A stretch of 64,000 bases of DNA from Methylobacterium gnaphalii (GCF_007992215.1 NZ_BJZV01000009.1:1-64000), one strand, 5' to 3'. Positions 16,281-24,972 are shown, numbered from the stretch's first letter. The notes: generated by a model from the sequence alone, not told the origin. A program made the numbers and translations.

Positions 16281-17036
16281 TCAGGCGGCGAGAAGTTCCG
16301 CTTCGTCCTCCTGACTCCGGACACCTGCAGCAGCCGGCGCAAACGGCTTTGGTCGCCAGGTCTCCCCTAGTCTCAGGAGTGCGGCCTTGACCTCATCGAG
16401 GCGGGAGGGCTCGCCCTCCGACATTCCCTCGGCAGCAGCCAGCTCCTTCAGGTACTCGTCCCAGGCCCAGCGGCGGAGGATCTCGCGCTTGCATCCGCTC
16501 ATCAGCCGCGGGTGGTCCAAGACCTCGTCCGGTGCGGCGAACACAGCAGCGGGGTTGATAAATGCCCGCTCCAAATCCGGGAGACTTGGCCGCTCGTGCC
16601 TGTCATTGTCTCGTGCCTGGGTCGGCGACCGTCGCGGCAGAGTTCCAAGGGGCCGGCCCCAGGGTGGCGCGGGGCGCCTGTTCCACTGCCAGGGCGGAAC
16701 TCTCGTTACCCTGTCGGCCCATGCCGGTTCTGGTTCTGCGTCGTACTCGAGGCCTTGGCGCTCCGCGTAAGCCACAGCTTCCGCCCGATTAGCGAAGGTG
16801 AGCCGAACCTCGTTCGCCAGCGTGTCGGCAGAGCCGGTCCAGCCCATCAGCCCGTCGATCTCCGGTGGGGCGCAGCACTCGAATGTCAGAAGCCACTCGT
16901 TCTCATGCGCGCGGCCTGCGGTTTCGACGGCCCGCTTGCGGCGGCGAATGAGCGCTCGCCGGCCGGCGAGCCATGGCGGAGCAATGACGGCAGCAGGCGG
17001 GTTGTTGTGTCCGATACCAATCGCATGATCCTGCAT
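16281..17036 (-). CDS. ETC complex I subunit (NDUFA4-like) domain with extra C-terminal domain
   Basis: The 251-residue protein starts MQDHAIGIGHNNPPAA. Residues of about 30-110 match the NDUFA4/ETC complex I subunit domain (WLLTFECCAPPEIDGLMGW, then LTFANRAEAVAYAERQGL). The linker is Pro/Arg-rich. The last 80 residues carry the motif FAAPDEVLDHPRLMSGCKRE, then ILRRWAWDEYLKEL, which recurs in the protein encoded at 17429-17833. GAGAGG precedes the ATG at 17036. Normal NDUFA4-like proteins are about 100 residues long, so this is a fusion. It may be an accessory or stress version rather than a core complex I subunit; the nuo operon is not in the window. Confidence 0.75.
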   Translation of the reverse strand: MQDHAIGIGHNNPPAAVIAPPWLAGRRALIRRRKRAVETAGRAHENEWLLTFECCAPPEIDGLMGWTGSADTLANEVRLTFANRAEAVAYAERQGLEYDAEPEPAWADRVTRVPPWQWNRRPAPPWGRPLGTLPRRSPTQARDNDRHERPSLPDLERAFINPAAVFAAPDEVLDHPRLMSGCKREILRRWAWDEYLKELAAAEGMSEGEPSRLDEVKAALLRLGETWRPKPFAPAAAGVRSQEDEAELLAA

Positions 17037-17067
17037 ATGTGCCTCTCGATCTGAAGCTTTGGCCAAA

Positions 17068-17412
17068 TCAGGCGTTGAAGACCCCGAAATGGGCGGCGGC
17101 CTGGACGCTGAAACTCGTGGCAAAAGAGAGCAGCGCGGCGTCCCAAGCGGTCAGGTGATCGCGGCCGAAGGGGGGACCGGCCTTTCCGATCGCCACGCCC
17201 AGCCACGCGTAGCCTGCCAAGTTCAGCAACGCGGCCAGAACCCAGTGCATCGTTGGAACCGGCAGCAACGCCGCGATGCCGACGCAGAGTGCAGTCGATA
17301 AGACCCAGTCGAAGATGACAGCCGTAGTCGCGTCCGATGTCGACCTTGTCCGACGCCATAGCTGCCGCCTGGACCACAACCAATGCCCGTCCTTCAGGTG
17401 AAACGTTGTCAT
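17068..17412 (-). CDS. Membrane hypothetical protein (114 aa)
   Basis: The protein starts MTTFHLKDGHWLWSRRQLWR, then has three hydrophobic segments (AVIFDWVLSTALCVGIAALL, HWVLAALLNLAGYAWLGVAI and a weaker C-terminal one). AGGAGGGG gives an excellent SD before the ATG at 17412. It lies between the NDUFA4-fusion gene (31-bp gap) and the gene sharing that fusion's C-terminal motif (16-bp gap), so the three probably form one operon. The family is not recognised. Confidence 0.65.
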   Translation of the reverse strand: MTTFHLKDGHWLWSRRQLWRRTRSTSDATTAVIFDWVLSTALCVGIAALLPVPTMHWVLAALLNLAGYAWLGVAIGKAGPPFGRDHLTAWDAALLSFATSFSVQAAAHFGVFNA

Positions 17413-17428
17413 CGCTCCCCTCCTAGCG

Positions 17429-17833
17429 TCAGTGCAGGTTCTTCAGCGGCGGTGCGGAGTCGTGATGCCAGCGATCCGCCAGCGGACGCAGTGGGCTCCG
17501 CGCAGGCGTCTCGCCGGTTGGCCCAGCTGTCCCGTCGCCGTCGAGCGCCTGCAGCGCAGCCAGGACCTCATGAAGCGGCACGGGCTCAGCCCGGGAGCCC
17601 GGCAGGCACCGCAGGGAAGGACAGGACTCGACCGCTCGGGCATCAGACAACCAGGACGCCAGGATCGCCCGCTTCTCGGCGCGGGACAGGCTGGGATAGG
17701 CCAGAACCTCGCGCGGGTACCGGAAGACGTCGCCAGGTGCGAAGAAGGCCGCAAACGCATCCACGGCCGGCGCCTTGAGCGTGGCAGCAGCCACAGGCCC
17801 GAGGCGCTCGATGGTTCTCTCGATCTGCTGCAT
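17429..17833 (-). CDS. Hypothetical protein sharing a domain with the NDUFA4 fusion
   Basis: The 134-residue protein contains GDVFRYPREVLAYPSLSRAEKR and ILASWLSDARAVE. This is the same pattern as the C-terminal domain of the protein at 16281-17036 (F..P.EVL..P.L...(E/C)KR.IL..W..D). Such short 'EVL-KRAIL-WxxD' proteins are common in rhizobia without a known role. The start at 17833 (MQQIERTIERLGPV) has a GGGGAC-like SD; the frame is open to 17905. It follows the Hsp20 gene on the same strand, 117 bp away. Confidence 0.65.
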   Translation of the reverse strand: MQQIERTIERLGPVAAATLKAPAVDAFAAFFAPGDVFRYPREVLAYPSLSRAEKRAILASWLSDARAVESCPSLRCLPGSRAEPVPLHEVLAALQALDGDGTAGPTGETPARSPLRPLADRWHHDSAPPLKNLH

Positions 17834-17950
17834 ATGACCGTCCCCGGTGAAGCAAAGGTTGGGCGGCCGGCGCGACCCATCGGCCCGCACCGGCCGCCAT
17901 GTCATGCGTTCAGTCGTTGGCTTCGCTCCCTATGTTGGGAGGGCCGCTCA

Positions 17951-18475
17951 TTAATGCGCCGTCAGTTGCGACGTGCCACCGTTGATCGCGATGCGCCGTC
18001 CGCGCTCCGGCGCTTTGGCCGAACGCGGCAGCGTCACGCTGAGCACGCCATTCTTGAACGAGGCCTCGGCCTTATCCTCCTCGACCGCGAACGGCAGCAC
18101 GATGACCCGCTCGAAGCGGCCGTAGGAGCGCTCCGAATAGCCGCGCTCCTTGTCCGTCGTCTCGGCCCGTTTCTCGCCCCGCAGCGTCAGGGCCCCGTCC
18201 TCGATCAGAAGTTCGACATCGTTTTCGTCCAGGCCCGGCAGCTCGGCCGAGACGCGCAGGCCCTGGTCGGTCTCCACCATCTCGACACTCGGCCAGCCGA
18301 AGCCGCGCGTTGGCAGGCCGGGCATTCTGGCTTCGAAGCCGGAAAAGACGTCGTCGAACAGGCGGTTCATCTCGCGGTGGAGTGTCAGGAAGGGGTTCAT
18401 CGGCTCGCCGCGCGTCGAACTCGGCACCGACGGGCTCGTGTTGCGACCCCAGGGAAGCAGATCTCTCACAGCCAT
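17951..18475 (-). CDS. Hsp20 small heat-shock protein
   Basis: The 174-residue protein has an N-terminal segment MAVRDLLPWGR, then MNPFLTLHREMNRLFDDVFSGF and an alpha-crystallin domain from about 65 to 160 (VEMVETDQGLRVSAELPGLDENDVEL and RSYGRFERVIVLP are the key strands). The GVLSVTLPR motif is followed by a C-terminal tail in which the usual IXI anchor is read as RRIAI. It acts as an ATP-independent holdase in the cytoplasm. GGAGATGA precedes the ATG. It follows the second Hsp20 gene on the same strand. Confidence 0.95.
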   Translation of the reverse strand: MAVRDLLPWGRNTSPSVPSSTRGEPMNPFLTLHREMNRLFDDVFSGFEARMPGLPTRGFGWPSVEMVETDQGLRVSAELPGLDENDVELLIEDGALTLRGEKRAETTDKERGYSERSYGRFERVIVLPFAVEEDKAEASFKNGVLSVTLPRSAKAPERGRRIAINGGTSQLTAH

Positions 18476-18516
18476 GACTCATCTCCGTCAGCATGTCTGA
18501 AAGACGTGTACTCGCC

Positions 18517-18540
18517 CTCGCGGGCCAGCCGGCCCGCGAG
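18517..18540 (-). terminator. Strong hairpin between the two Hsp20 genes
   Basis: CTCGCGGGCC (18517-18526) and GGCCCGCGAG (18531-18540) form a perfect 10-bp GC stem with a 4-nt loop, 26 bp after the stop codon of the first Hsp20 gene. No T-run follows, so it may be an intercistronic processing or attenuating hairpin rather than a full terminator. Confidence 0.55.
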
Positions 18541-18566
18541 TCCGTGTTGATCGTCGGAAAGGCCGG

Positions 18567-19049
18567 TCAGGCGGCCTTGGCCTCACCCTCGATCTGAGCC
18601 GGGGCGTTGTCCTGCCCTCCGACGGCCTGCATGCCGCCGATTGCGATGCGGCGAGGCTTCAGCGCCTCCGGCACCTCGCGCTTGAGGTTCACGGTGAGCA
18701 GACCATTCTCCAAGTCAGCGCCAGTGACCCTCACGTGCTCAGCCAGGTTGAAGCTCTGGCGGAAAGTGCGCGCTGCGATGCCGCGGTGCAGGTACTGACG
18801 CTCGCCCTCCTGACCTTTCTTATTGCCGGAGACGAGGAGCGTGGTGTCGTGTTGTGTGAGTTCAATTTCGTCGGCCGTGAAACCAGCCACCGCCATGGTT
18901 ATGCGGTACTGATCCTCGGCCACCTTCTCGATGTTGTAGGGTGGCCAGGCAGTCGACGCTTCGGCTCGTTCGGCCTGCGTAAGGAGGTCGAATAGCTTGT
19001 CGAAGCCAACCGAAGAACGGAACAGGGGCGCAACGTCGTAGGTCCTCAT
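18567..19049 (-). CDS. Hsp20 small heat-shock protein (IbpA-like)
   Basis: The 160-residue protein starts MRTYDVAPLFRSSVGFDKLF, the typical opening of rhizobial class A HspA/IbpA proteins. The alpha-crystallin domain follows (YNIEKVAEDQYRITMAVAGF, QYLHRGIAARTFRQSFNLAEHV) with ENGLLTVNLKRE and a C-terminal PRRIAIG anchor. AGGAGGA lies 8 nt before the ATG at 19049; a GTG two codons upstream is also possible. It binds unfolding proteins in the cytoplasm. The 5' leader has a ROSE-like thermometer, and the second Hsp20 gene lies downstream, so both are expected to be heat-inducible. Confidence 0.95.
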   Translation of the reverse strand: MRTYDVAPLFRSSVGFDKLFDLLTQAERAEASTAWPPYNIEKVAEDQYRITMAVAGFTADEIELTQHDTTLLVSGNKKGQEGERQYLHRGIAARTFRQSFNLAEHVRVTGADLENGLLTVNLKREVPEALKPRRIAIGGMQAVGGQDNAPAQIEGEAKAA

Positions 19050-19110
19050 CACCACATCCTCCTATGAGCAACGTGACTACACGGGACGCCGGACACCGGG
19101 TGACCGGCGC
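19050..19110 (-). promoter_or_regulatory. Candidate ROSE-type RNA thermometer
   Basis: On the minus strand the leader contains TTGCT (71-67 of 190xx), a 3-nt loop and AGGAGGA. UUGCU opposite AGGA is the conserved anti-SD motif of ROSE elements, which mask the SD of alphaproteobacterial small heat-shock genes at normal temperature. An upstream stable hairpin (CGCCGG at 19087-19092 with CCGGCG at 19104-19109, extended inside by CACC/GGTG) supplies the second stem. Rhizobial hspA genes commonly have this leader. The 3' hairpin loop is unusually small, so the assignment is a strong inference rather than proof. Confidence 0.6.
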
Positions 19111-19498
19111 CTATAGCGCGAGCCGATCGCGGCCTCGCACGCGCGTAACGTGGCAAGTGCACGCTGGTTCCCAAGCACGTGCAAAATTTCGTACCTGCGC
19201 CCGAAGCTATCGCTTGGCAGCCCGGGCTAGTGGGACACCTTCACGGTGCTGGTTTTCTGGCCGTGCCAGATGAGAGGTTACAGAACCGCGGCAGCCGTCT
19301 GGCGCGCCTCTGGAAGCACCTGCTTGGATCTGCTTAGGTTTGTTTGAAGGGCCTGCTTTGCCGCGCTAACCCTCTCGCATTCCGGCAGGTGGCTCTCAGC
19401 CAGTTCCTGCCGGCTTTCGAACGGGCGAGCAACGAGACCATACACCGCCCAGGTTCAGCGTGGACAATCCTGGGGCGAACGCCACGATCCGTGCCGGC

Positions 19499-21796
19499 TT
19501 AGCCTTGCCGTACGGGAAAATGGATGACGTTAACGTCGCGTATGGTGATTTGCGCATCGAGGGCGCGGCGCAGCGCGGCCTGATCGAACGGCTTCTGCAG
19601 GCGAAACAGGTTCGACGGGATATCTGCCGCCAATTCCGCGTAGCCGGATGCCAGGATAACCGGCATGCTTGGACGCTCCGACCGGACCGTTGCAACCAGT
19701 TGCGAGCCGCTCATCTCCGGCATGGCATGGTCCGTCAGGAGCAGGTCTACCCCTGACGAACCTTTCAGCAGCGCAAGCGCTTCCCGGCCCGACGAGGCGC
19801 GGAGCACTGTATGACCAAGATCCTCCAGCATCTCAGCTGTGTTGGATAGGACGAGGGCATCGTCGTCGACGACCAAGATCGACATTCCCAACGACGTTGA
19901 ACCGAGCACCTCGGGCTCGCGCCGTTCGTGAAGGGCGATCGATGGCGGCACCTCGGTCGTGGCAATCGGCAGCCATACCTCTGCAGTCGTGCCTCGATCT
20001 TTCTCGCTCTTCAGAAGCAGCTTGCCGCCTGATTGCTCCGCAAGCCCGTGCACCATGGAGAGGCCGAGGCCGGTGCCCTTACCGATACCCTTCGTCGTAA
20101 AGAACGGCTCGCGGGCACGCATGAGGGTCGCCTCATCCATGCCTTCGCCTGTGTCGGCTACCGACACGCACACGTACCCGCCCGGATGAGCACTATTCAG
20201 ACGGACCAAGCTGTCCGTCTGCTCGCGCGCCGCAATGGTGATCGTCCCGCCGTTCGGCATGGCATCGCGGGCATTCACAGCAAGGTTCAGCAGCGCGAGT
20301 TCGAGTTGGTTGGCATCCACCTGTGCCTTCGGGAGATCCAGGGGAAACTGCACATCGATCCTGACTTCCGGACCGATCGCCCGCTGCAACAGGTCCGCCA
20401 TCCCATGCACCAACGTAGCGACGTTGACCGGCTCAGGTTTCAGGTCCTGCCGCCGTGCGAATGCCAGCAGCCGCTGCGTGAGTGCCGCGCCGCGCTTCGC
20501 ACCTTGCACGGCATTGTCCAAGAGCCGAAGGCTGCGCTCGTCGTCCGGCAGGCGCTTGCGCATCAATTCAAGATTGCCGAGCACGACCGCCAGCAGGTTG
20601 TTGAAGTCGTGTGCGACGCCACCGGTAAGCTGTCCAACCGCCTCGATCTTCTGAGCCTGCCGTAAGGCGTCCTCGGCATGCTTGCGGGCGGTGACGTCCA
20701 CAAGGCCGCCGAGCACACCGCTGAGCCGGCCTTGCGCATCGCGCTCCGCACGCGATGAAAGAACGACATCTCGGAAGTCGCCCGACTTGGTCACGAACCG
20801 GTACTCGACGTTCTCCAAAAATCCTTGCTCGGCGAGCTTCGGCCAGTCGGATTGGATGCGCTGGCGCGTGGAGGCCTCCGTCATGAAGTTCGTCAGAGGA
20901 CGGCCGATGACTTCCGTGCGGGCATAGCCAAGAAGGTCGAGCCAGGCGTCACTGACTTGCTGGATGGCGCCGGCGCTGTCGAGGAAGTGCAGCGGCAGCG
21001 GCGTCATGCGGTAGAGCGTTCGGAAACGCTCCTCACTCGCGCGAAGCGCCGTCGCTTCGCGCTCGACGAGGACGGCGAAGCGGCGATCGAACATCGCCGC
21101 GACGGAGGCGAGAAACAGGATGACGAAGGTCGTGGCCGCGACAGCCAGAGCGAGCCTGATCTGGTCGAGGCTGGCATCGCCTTGCCCTGTATGCTGGCCC
21201 ACGTGAGTGCTGAACACCAAGCCCTGCATGGCCGCGTAGTGCATGCCTGAGACGGCAAAGCCCATGACCACGGCCGCAATGAGCCGCGAATAGGATCTGA
21301 CGGAGCCGAAGGCCAGCCACAGGGCCGTCGTGGCGGCGCCGATGGCGATCAGGATCGACGTCGCGACCCAAAAGCGCTCGTAGCTTAGGTCTGCATGCAT
21401 GCGCATCGCGGCCATGCCAGTGTAGTGCATCCCGGCGATGCCAAGGCCCATGAACAGCCCGCTCAGGAGGAGGGCGAGAAGCTTGGCTTGCTGCCGGTTT
21501 ACAATTGCAAAGGCTATCCCGGTCGCTCCGATCGCCAGGAGAAGCGAGAGGGCCGTCAGCGAGGGATCGTAGCTGGCCTCCATGCCCGGCATGCTGAAGG
21601 CCAACATGGCCACGAAATGCATGGACCAAATCCCGCCGCCCATGGCGATGGCAGCCGTGGCAAGCCATGCTCTGGAGACCCAGCCCGTGGTCGCGCCAAC
21701 GCGGCTGGCAAGGTCGAGGGCGGTGTAGGAGGCCGCGGCCGCAACGAGCACTGAAAGCGCGACGAGGAAGTGGTCGTGCGATCCTGTAGCAGACAT
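19499..21796 (-). CDS. MHYT-domain hybrid sensor histidine kinase
   Basis: The 765-residue protein has an N-terminal MHYT sensor with seven predicted membrane segments and three copies of the metal-binding motif (SMHFVAM, GMHYTGM and GMHYAAM). A PAS domain follows (about 255-370; FLDSAGAIQQVSDAWLDLLG), then HisKA with the phosphoacceptor His in GGVAHDFNNLLA, an HATPase domain (NLAVNARDAMPNGG, ADTGEGM, GTGLGLSMVHG) and a C-terminal receiver (LLLTDHAMPEMSG Asp). The MHYT domain is proposed to bind copper and sense oxygen, CO or NO. The HDFNN-type kinase with its own receiver suggests a partner phosphotransfer protein elsewhere. It is monocistronic here. Confidence 0.93.
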   Translation of the reverse strand: MSATGSHDHFLVALSVLVAAAASYTALDLASRVGATTGWVSRAWLATAAIAMGGGIWSMHFVAMLAFSMPGMEASYDPSLTALSLLLAIGATGIAFAIVNRQQAKLLALLLSGLFMGLGIAGMHYTGMAAMRMHADLSYERFWVATSILIAIGAATTALWLAFGSVRSYSRLIAAVVMGFAVSGMHYAAMQGLVFSTHVGQHTGQGDASLDQIRLALAVAATTFVILFLASVAAMFDRRFAVLVEREATALRASEERFRTLYRMTPLPLHFLDSAGAIQQVSDAWLDLLGYARTEVIGRPLTNFMTEASTRQRIQSDWPKLAEQGFLENVEYRFVTKSGDFRDVVLSSRAERDAQGRLSGVLGGLVDVTARKHAEDALRQAQKIEAVGQLTGGVAHDFNNLLAVVLGNLELMRKRLPDDERSLRLLDNAVQGAKRGAALTQRLLAFARRQDLKPEPVNVATLVHGMADLLQRAIGPEVRIDVQFPLDLPKAQVDANQLELALLNLAVNARDAMPNGGTITIAAREQTDSLVRLNSAHPGGYVCVSVADTGEGMDEATLMRAREPFFTTKGIGKGTGLGLSMVHGLAEQSGGKLLLKSEKDRGTTAEVWLPIATTEVPPSIALHERREPEVLGSTSLGMSILVVDDDALVLSNTAEMLEDLGHTVLRASSGREALALLKGSSGVDLLLTDHAMPEMSGSQLVATVRSERPSMPVILASGYAELAADIPSNLFRLQKPFDQAALRRALDAQITIRDVNVIHFPVRQG

Positions 21797-22305
21797 GGCG
21801 AGACCGCTTCATCGTTGTCGGAGCAGGCAGATCGGCTTGCTCTCAGCTATCACAACGCGAGAGTTTTGGCGGCCCGCTGGTAGCTGGCAGACATATTACA
21901 CGGCAAGTTAAAGCTGCCTCGACGGCAAAGCACCTGTCGTAAGGCCTTTCTCGACCGCTGATGTTCCTCCCGCTCCCGATCGCTTCATCGAGTTCCTCAT
22001 CGTGATGCGGCCGAGGCTTGTGGCTCGACGGTGACATCTGAGAGGACGGCAAGACGCAGGATGGGGCATGCCGCGCTGGCACGACGATCTTGATCGTTTT
22101 TGTTCGCCATCCCCGGCGCAATGGCTGTCGTAATGGCTTGGCCCTTCGTCAAACATGAAAGCGTCCGACTGGGCTTGATGCCGATGCGCGCGGCACCCTG
22201 ATGATCGCAGTGCTTGTCGGCACGCCCGCCAACAGTTCCTCGTTCGTTCCTGATCGTGGCTTCCGAGTGACTGAGATGCGGGCTCGTCGACGCTAAGCCA
22301 ACCCG
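21797..22305. other. Gene-free intergenic region
   Basis: These 509 bp separate the divergently placed histidine kinase and helicase genes. Open frames on both strands (for example on the minus strand between 21997 and 22392) have no SD and no protein-like pattern. I see no clear repeat, RNA or promoter consensus. The region presumably holds the promoters of both flanking genes. Confidence 0.4.
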
Positions 22306-23961
22306 ATGCTGAAGCTTCGGGACTATCAGCGCGCGAGCCTCGATGCGCTTTACGCGGCCTGGGTTGGCGGAGGGGAGCAACCTCTTCGCCATGGGCTGAT
22401 CGTGCTTCCCACCGGGGCAGGGAAGGCGTTGGTGATCGCGGCCCTAGCGCGCGAGACCCTGGCCCGCGATCCGAAGGCCCGCATCGTGATCGTCACACAT
22501 AGCCGCGAACTGATCGCCCAGAACCATCGTGAGCTGCTTGGCTATTGGCCTGACGCACCAGCGGGGATCCTCTCTGCCGGCTTGGGCCGACAGGAGCCCG
22601 ATGCACAGGTTCTGGTCTGCGGCATCCAGTCGGCCTGGAACAAACTGGCGGCAATTGGCCCGCGCGACCTTGTCATCGTGGATGAAGCCCACTTGATCCC
22701 GCGCGCCAGCGAGACGCGCTACGGTCGATTTCTGGAAGGGCTACGAGCGATATGCGCCGAGATGCGCGTGGTGGGATTCACCGCTACGCCCTACCGGCTC
22801 GACACCGGCCGGCTCGACCAAGGCGACGGACGACTATTCGAGCGCATCGTCTACGAAGCCTGCGTTGGAGACCTGATCCTGCGCGGCACGCTCGCGCCGC
22901 TCATCTCCAAGGCCACGCTGACGGTGCTCGATGTGAGCGGCGTCGGTCGCCGCGGCGGCGACTACATCCCCAGCCAGCTCGAGGCAGCGGTCAATCAAGA
23001 TTGGATCACGCGCGCTGCCGTCGAGGAGATGGTGGGGTATGGCCACAAGCGCCGCGCTTGGCTTGCCTTCTGCGCGGGGGTCGCGCACGCCGAGGCCGTC
23101 CGCGATGCGGTCCGGGCCGAGGGCTATTCCTGCGAAACGATCTCGGCTGACACGCCCCGGCGGACCCGGGACCGGATCGTTCGCGCTTTCCGCGAGGGGC
23201 GCCTGCGCTGCCTGACCTCGGTCGGCGTGCTCGCCACGGGCTTCAACGTGCCTGAGGTCGACCTCATCGCTCTGCTACGTCCGACCCAGAGCACGGGCCT
23301 GTACGTCCAGCAGGTCGGGCGCGCGTTACGAAAGGCTGACGGCAAGACCGACGCGCTGATCCTCGACTACGCGGGCCTGGTGCGGATGCACGGCCCCATC
23401 GATAGCGTCACAGCGCGAACCGCTGCGGCAATCCGTGGACGCGAAGGTGAACTGCGCGCCAAACCCTGTCCCGGCTGCGGCGCACTGATCGCACTCAACG
23501 CTTCTGCCTGCGACGGGTGCTGGGTCGAGCCCGACCAGCGCGAGGAGGAAGGAGAGCCGAAGCACGAGGCCAGCGCCGACGATGCGCTGCCGATCCTCTC
23601 GGAGCGTGTGACGGGCAGCCTGACGGACCAGGGCAGGTGGCACAGGATCCAGAACTGGAGGATCGCGCCACGGCTGGGCGGCCTGGATCTGCTCTTCGAC
23701 GCCGACACGGATCATCAGCGGATCAGCCTGGATCTCGAGGGCGGTGGCTATGACCGGGAGAAGGCGGTCCGCTGGTGGCGCGGCCTCGGAGGAGGATCCG
23801 CCGCGCCGCTCGACACCGCCGAGGCCCTTGAGCGTGCCGCGGAATTGGAACAGCCAACCTGGCTACGCATCCGCTCCATCAGCCGCTTGCGGATCGAGGT
23901 CGCCGTGCGATTCGCCGATGGCCGCCAGTTCGCGGATGTCCAACGCGAAGCCCAGTCGTGA
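22306..23961 (+). CDS. DEAD/DEAH-box superfamily 2 helicase with Zn ribbon
   Basis: The 551-residue protein starts with a Q-motif-like LRDYQRASLDAL. It has motif I LPTGAGKALVIA, motif Ia VTHSRELIAQN, motif II VDEAHLIP (DEAH), motif III GFTATPYR, and the helicase C domain with VGVLATGFNVPEVD and YVQQVGRALRK (motifs V and VI). A C4 zinc ribbon follows (CPGCG, then CDGC at about 389-406) before a roughly 140-residue C-terminal part. The last Walker A residue is Ala instead of Ser/Thr, a position that coordinates Mg2+. Phage and genomic-island helicases of the ComFA/Res type are closest by pattern. The ATG has no SD. Confidence 0.88.
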   Translation: MLKLRDYQRASLDALYAAWVGGGEQPLRHGLIVLPTGAGKALVIAALARETLARDPKARIVIVTHSRELIAQNHRELLGYWPDAPAGILSAGLGRQEPDAQVLVCGIQSAWNKLAAIGPRDLVIVDEAHLIPRASETRYGRFLEGLRAICAEMRVVGFTATPYRLDTGRLDQGDGRLFERIVYEACVGDLILRGTLAPLISKATLTVLDVSGVGRRGGDYIPSQLEAAVNQDWITRAAVEEMVGYGHKRRAWLAFCAGVAHAEAVRDAVRAEGYSCETISADTPRRTRDRIVRAFREGRLRCLTSVGVLATGFNVPEVDLIALLRPTQSTGLYVQQVGRALRKADGKTDALILDYAGLVRMHGPIDSVTARTAAAIRGREGELRAKPCPGCGALIALNASACDGCWVEPDQREEEGEPKHEASADDALPILSERVTGSLTDQGRWHRIQNWRIAPRLGGLDLLFDADTDHQRISLDLEGGGYDREKAVRWWRGLGGGSAAPLDTAEALERAAELEQPTWLRIRSISRLRIEVAVRFADGRQFADVQREAQS

Positions 23962-24217
23962 CGACAATCCTAGGCTCTGCGGCGCGACCGAGATCGCTTT
24001 CCGCATTGGATCCTCGCTCCGAATCCTGCCGCGGTAGCCACGATCGCGATGCAGAATCGAGCGCGGCAGGCGTTCTTCCGTGCGCTGGGCGGCTAGGACC
24101 GGTCAGCGCACACGAGCCCGAGCCGGGATGGCGCAGGATGCGGTTCGCGTTGTGACCGAATGCTGGGGCGGGTTTCTTTATCCCTGAACCGATACCGCCG
24201 CGTCCTGATCGGCAGCG

Positions 24218-24520
24218 CTACTGGCTCTTGCCGTCGACGAAGAACTTGTCGTTCGGACCCGTCTTACCGGAACTGGATGCGAGGCTTTCCAAATCCGGAT
24301 TGTTCTGCGGCGCTCCCGGGGGAGCGACCGAGACCGGGCAGATCTTGCTGCAGATTGGCTGGATGTCGAACGCGTTGGTGCAGATGTTCCGGGCCGTGCC
24401 GGAGACGCAAGTGCATATGCAGGCAGCACTCGCTGATCTTGGGGCGACCGGCGCGGTCACGGCGACCAATGCCGCAATCTGAAGCACTTTCGTGATCGTC
24501 CGTATGCCTGCGTCGATCAT
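24218..24520 (-). CDS. Secreted cysteine-rich hypothetical protein (100 aa)
   Basis: The protein starts MIDAGIRTITKVLQIAALVA and has a signal peptide cleaved near SASAAC. The first 30 mature residues contain six cysteines (CICTCVSG, ICTNAF, ICSKICP), enough for three disulfides or a metal site. The rest is polar and Pro/Ser-rich (GAPQNNPDLESLASSSGKTG). GAGG lies near the ATG at 24520. No family is recognised; a small periplasmic or secreted protein is likely. Confidence 0.7.
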   Translation of the reverse strand: MIDAGIRTITKVLQIAALVAVTAPVAPRSASAACICTCVSGTARNICTNAFDIQPICSKICPVSVAPPGAPQNNPDLESLASSSGKTGPNDKFFVDGKSQ

Positions 24521-24897
24521 GCTGCGCCTCGATGCTGCGATCAGAGTGCCCTACCACCCATCTCTCCAGGGCAAAATCAAGGTTCTGCGCAAGCCCCGAC
24601 CGAATCCATAGGACGGTCGCGGTGCAAAGTGAGCGCGGCAGGTCGCTATCGTCCACCCAGCTTGGCCGGCCGAGCCGGCGCGCGATCGTTCAGCACGCCA
24701 TGCGGGCGCATGGCTTCGCCATGCCGATGATCATCATCGCCGTGGCGGAGTAGCCGGTCGGCACGCCCTCACTGTCTGGCCGAGCGTCGCAGCGAACGCG
24801 GCCCGGCCGGCGCCGGCACGGCCACGTCACCCAACTGGCCGCCGGCTCGCGATGCCGGCGCGCCCGGTTCGCGGCGGGGTCTGCCGCCGCGAGGGGT
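24521..24897. other. Gene-free intergenic region
   Basis: These 377 bp hold no frame with an SD and protein-like composition. Both strands show open frames of 70-130 codons rich in Arg, Ser, Gly and Pro, which are expected by chance at this GC content. A CCGGC-rich segment near 24800-24890 may form local structure but shows no clean hairpin with a T-run. Confidence 0.35.
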
Positions 24898-24972
24898 CTA
24901 GAACTGCTTCGGCTTGGCCGGAGGCGCAGGAACCTCGACCAGTTCGCCCGTGAGCGGATTCAGGATCACCAT
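24898..24972 (-). CDS. Micro-ORF of 24 codons with a perfect SD
   Basis: The frame encodes MVILNPLTGELVEVP followed by APPAKPKQF and ends at TAG (24898-24900). AGGAGG lies exactly 5 nt before the ATG, the best ribosome site in this part of the window. The composition (LNPLTGELVEVPAPP) is protein-like, and no overlapping gene explains the SD. The P450 gene ends upstream at 25139. It could be a small regulatory or structural peptide; no family is known to me. Confidence 0.5.
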   Translation of the reverse strand: MVILNPLTGELVEVPAPPAKPKQF

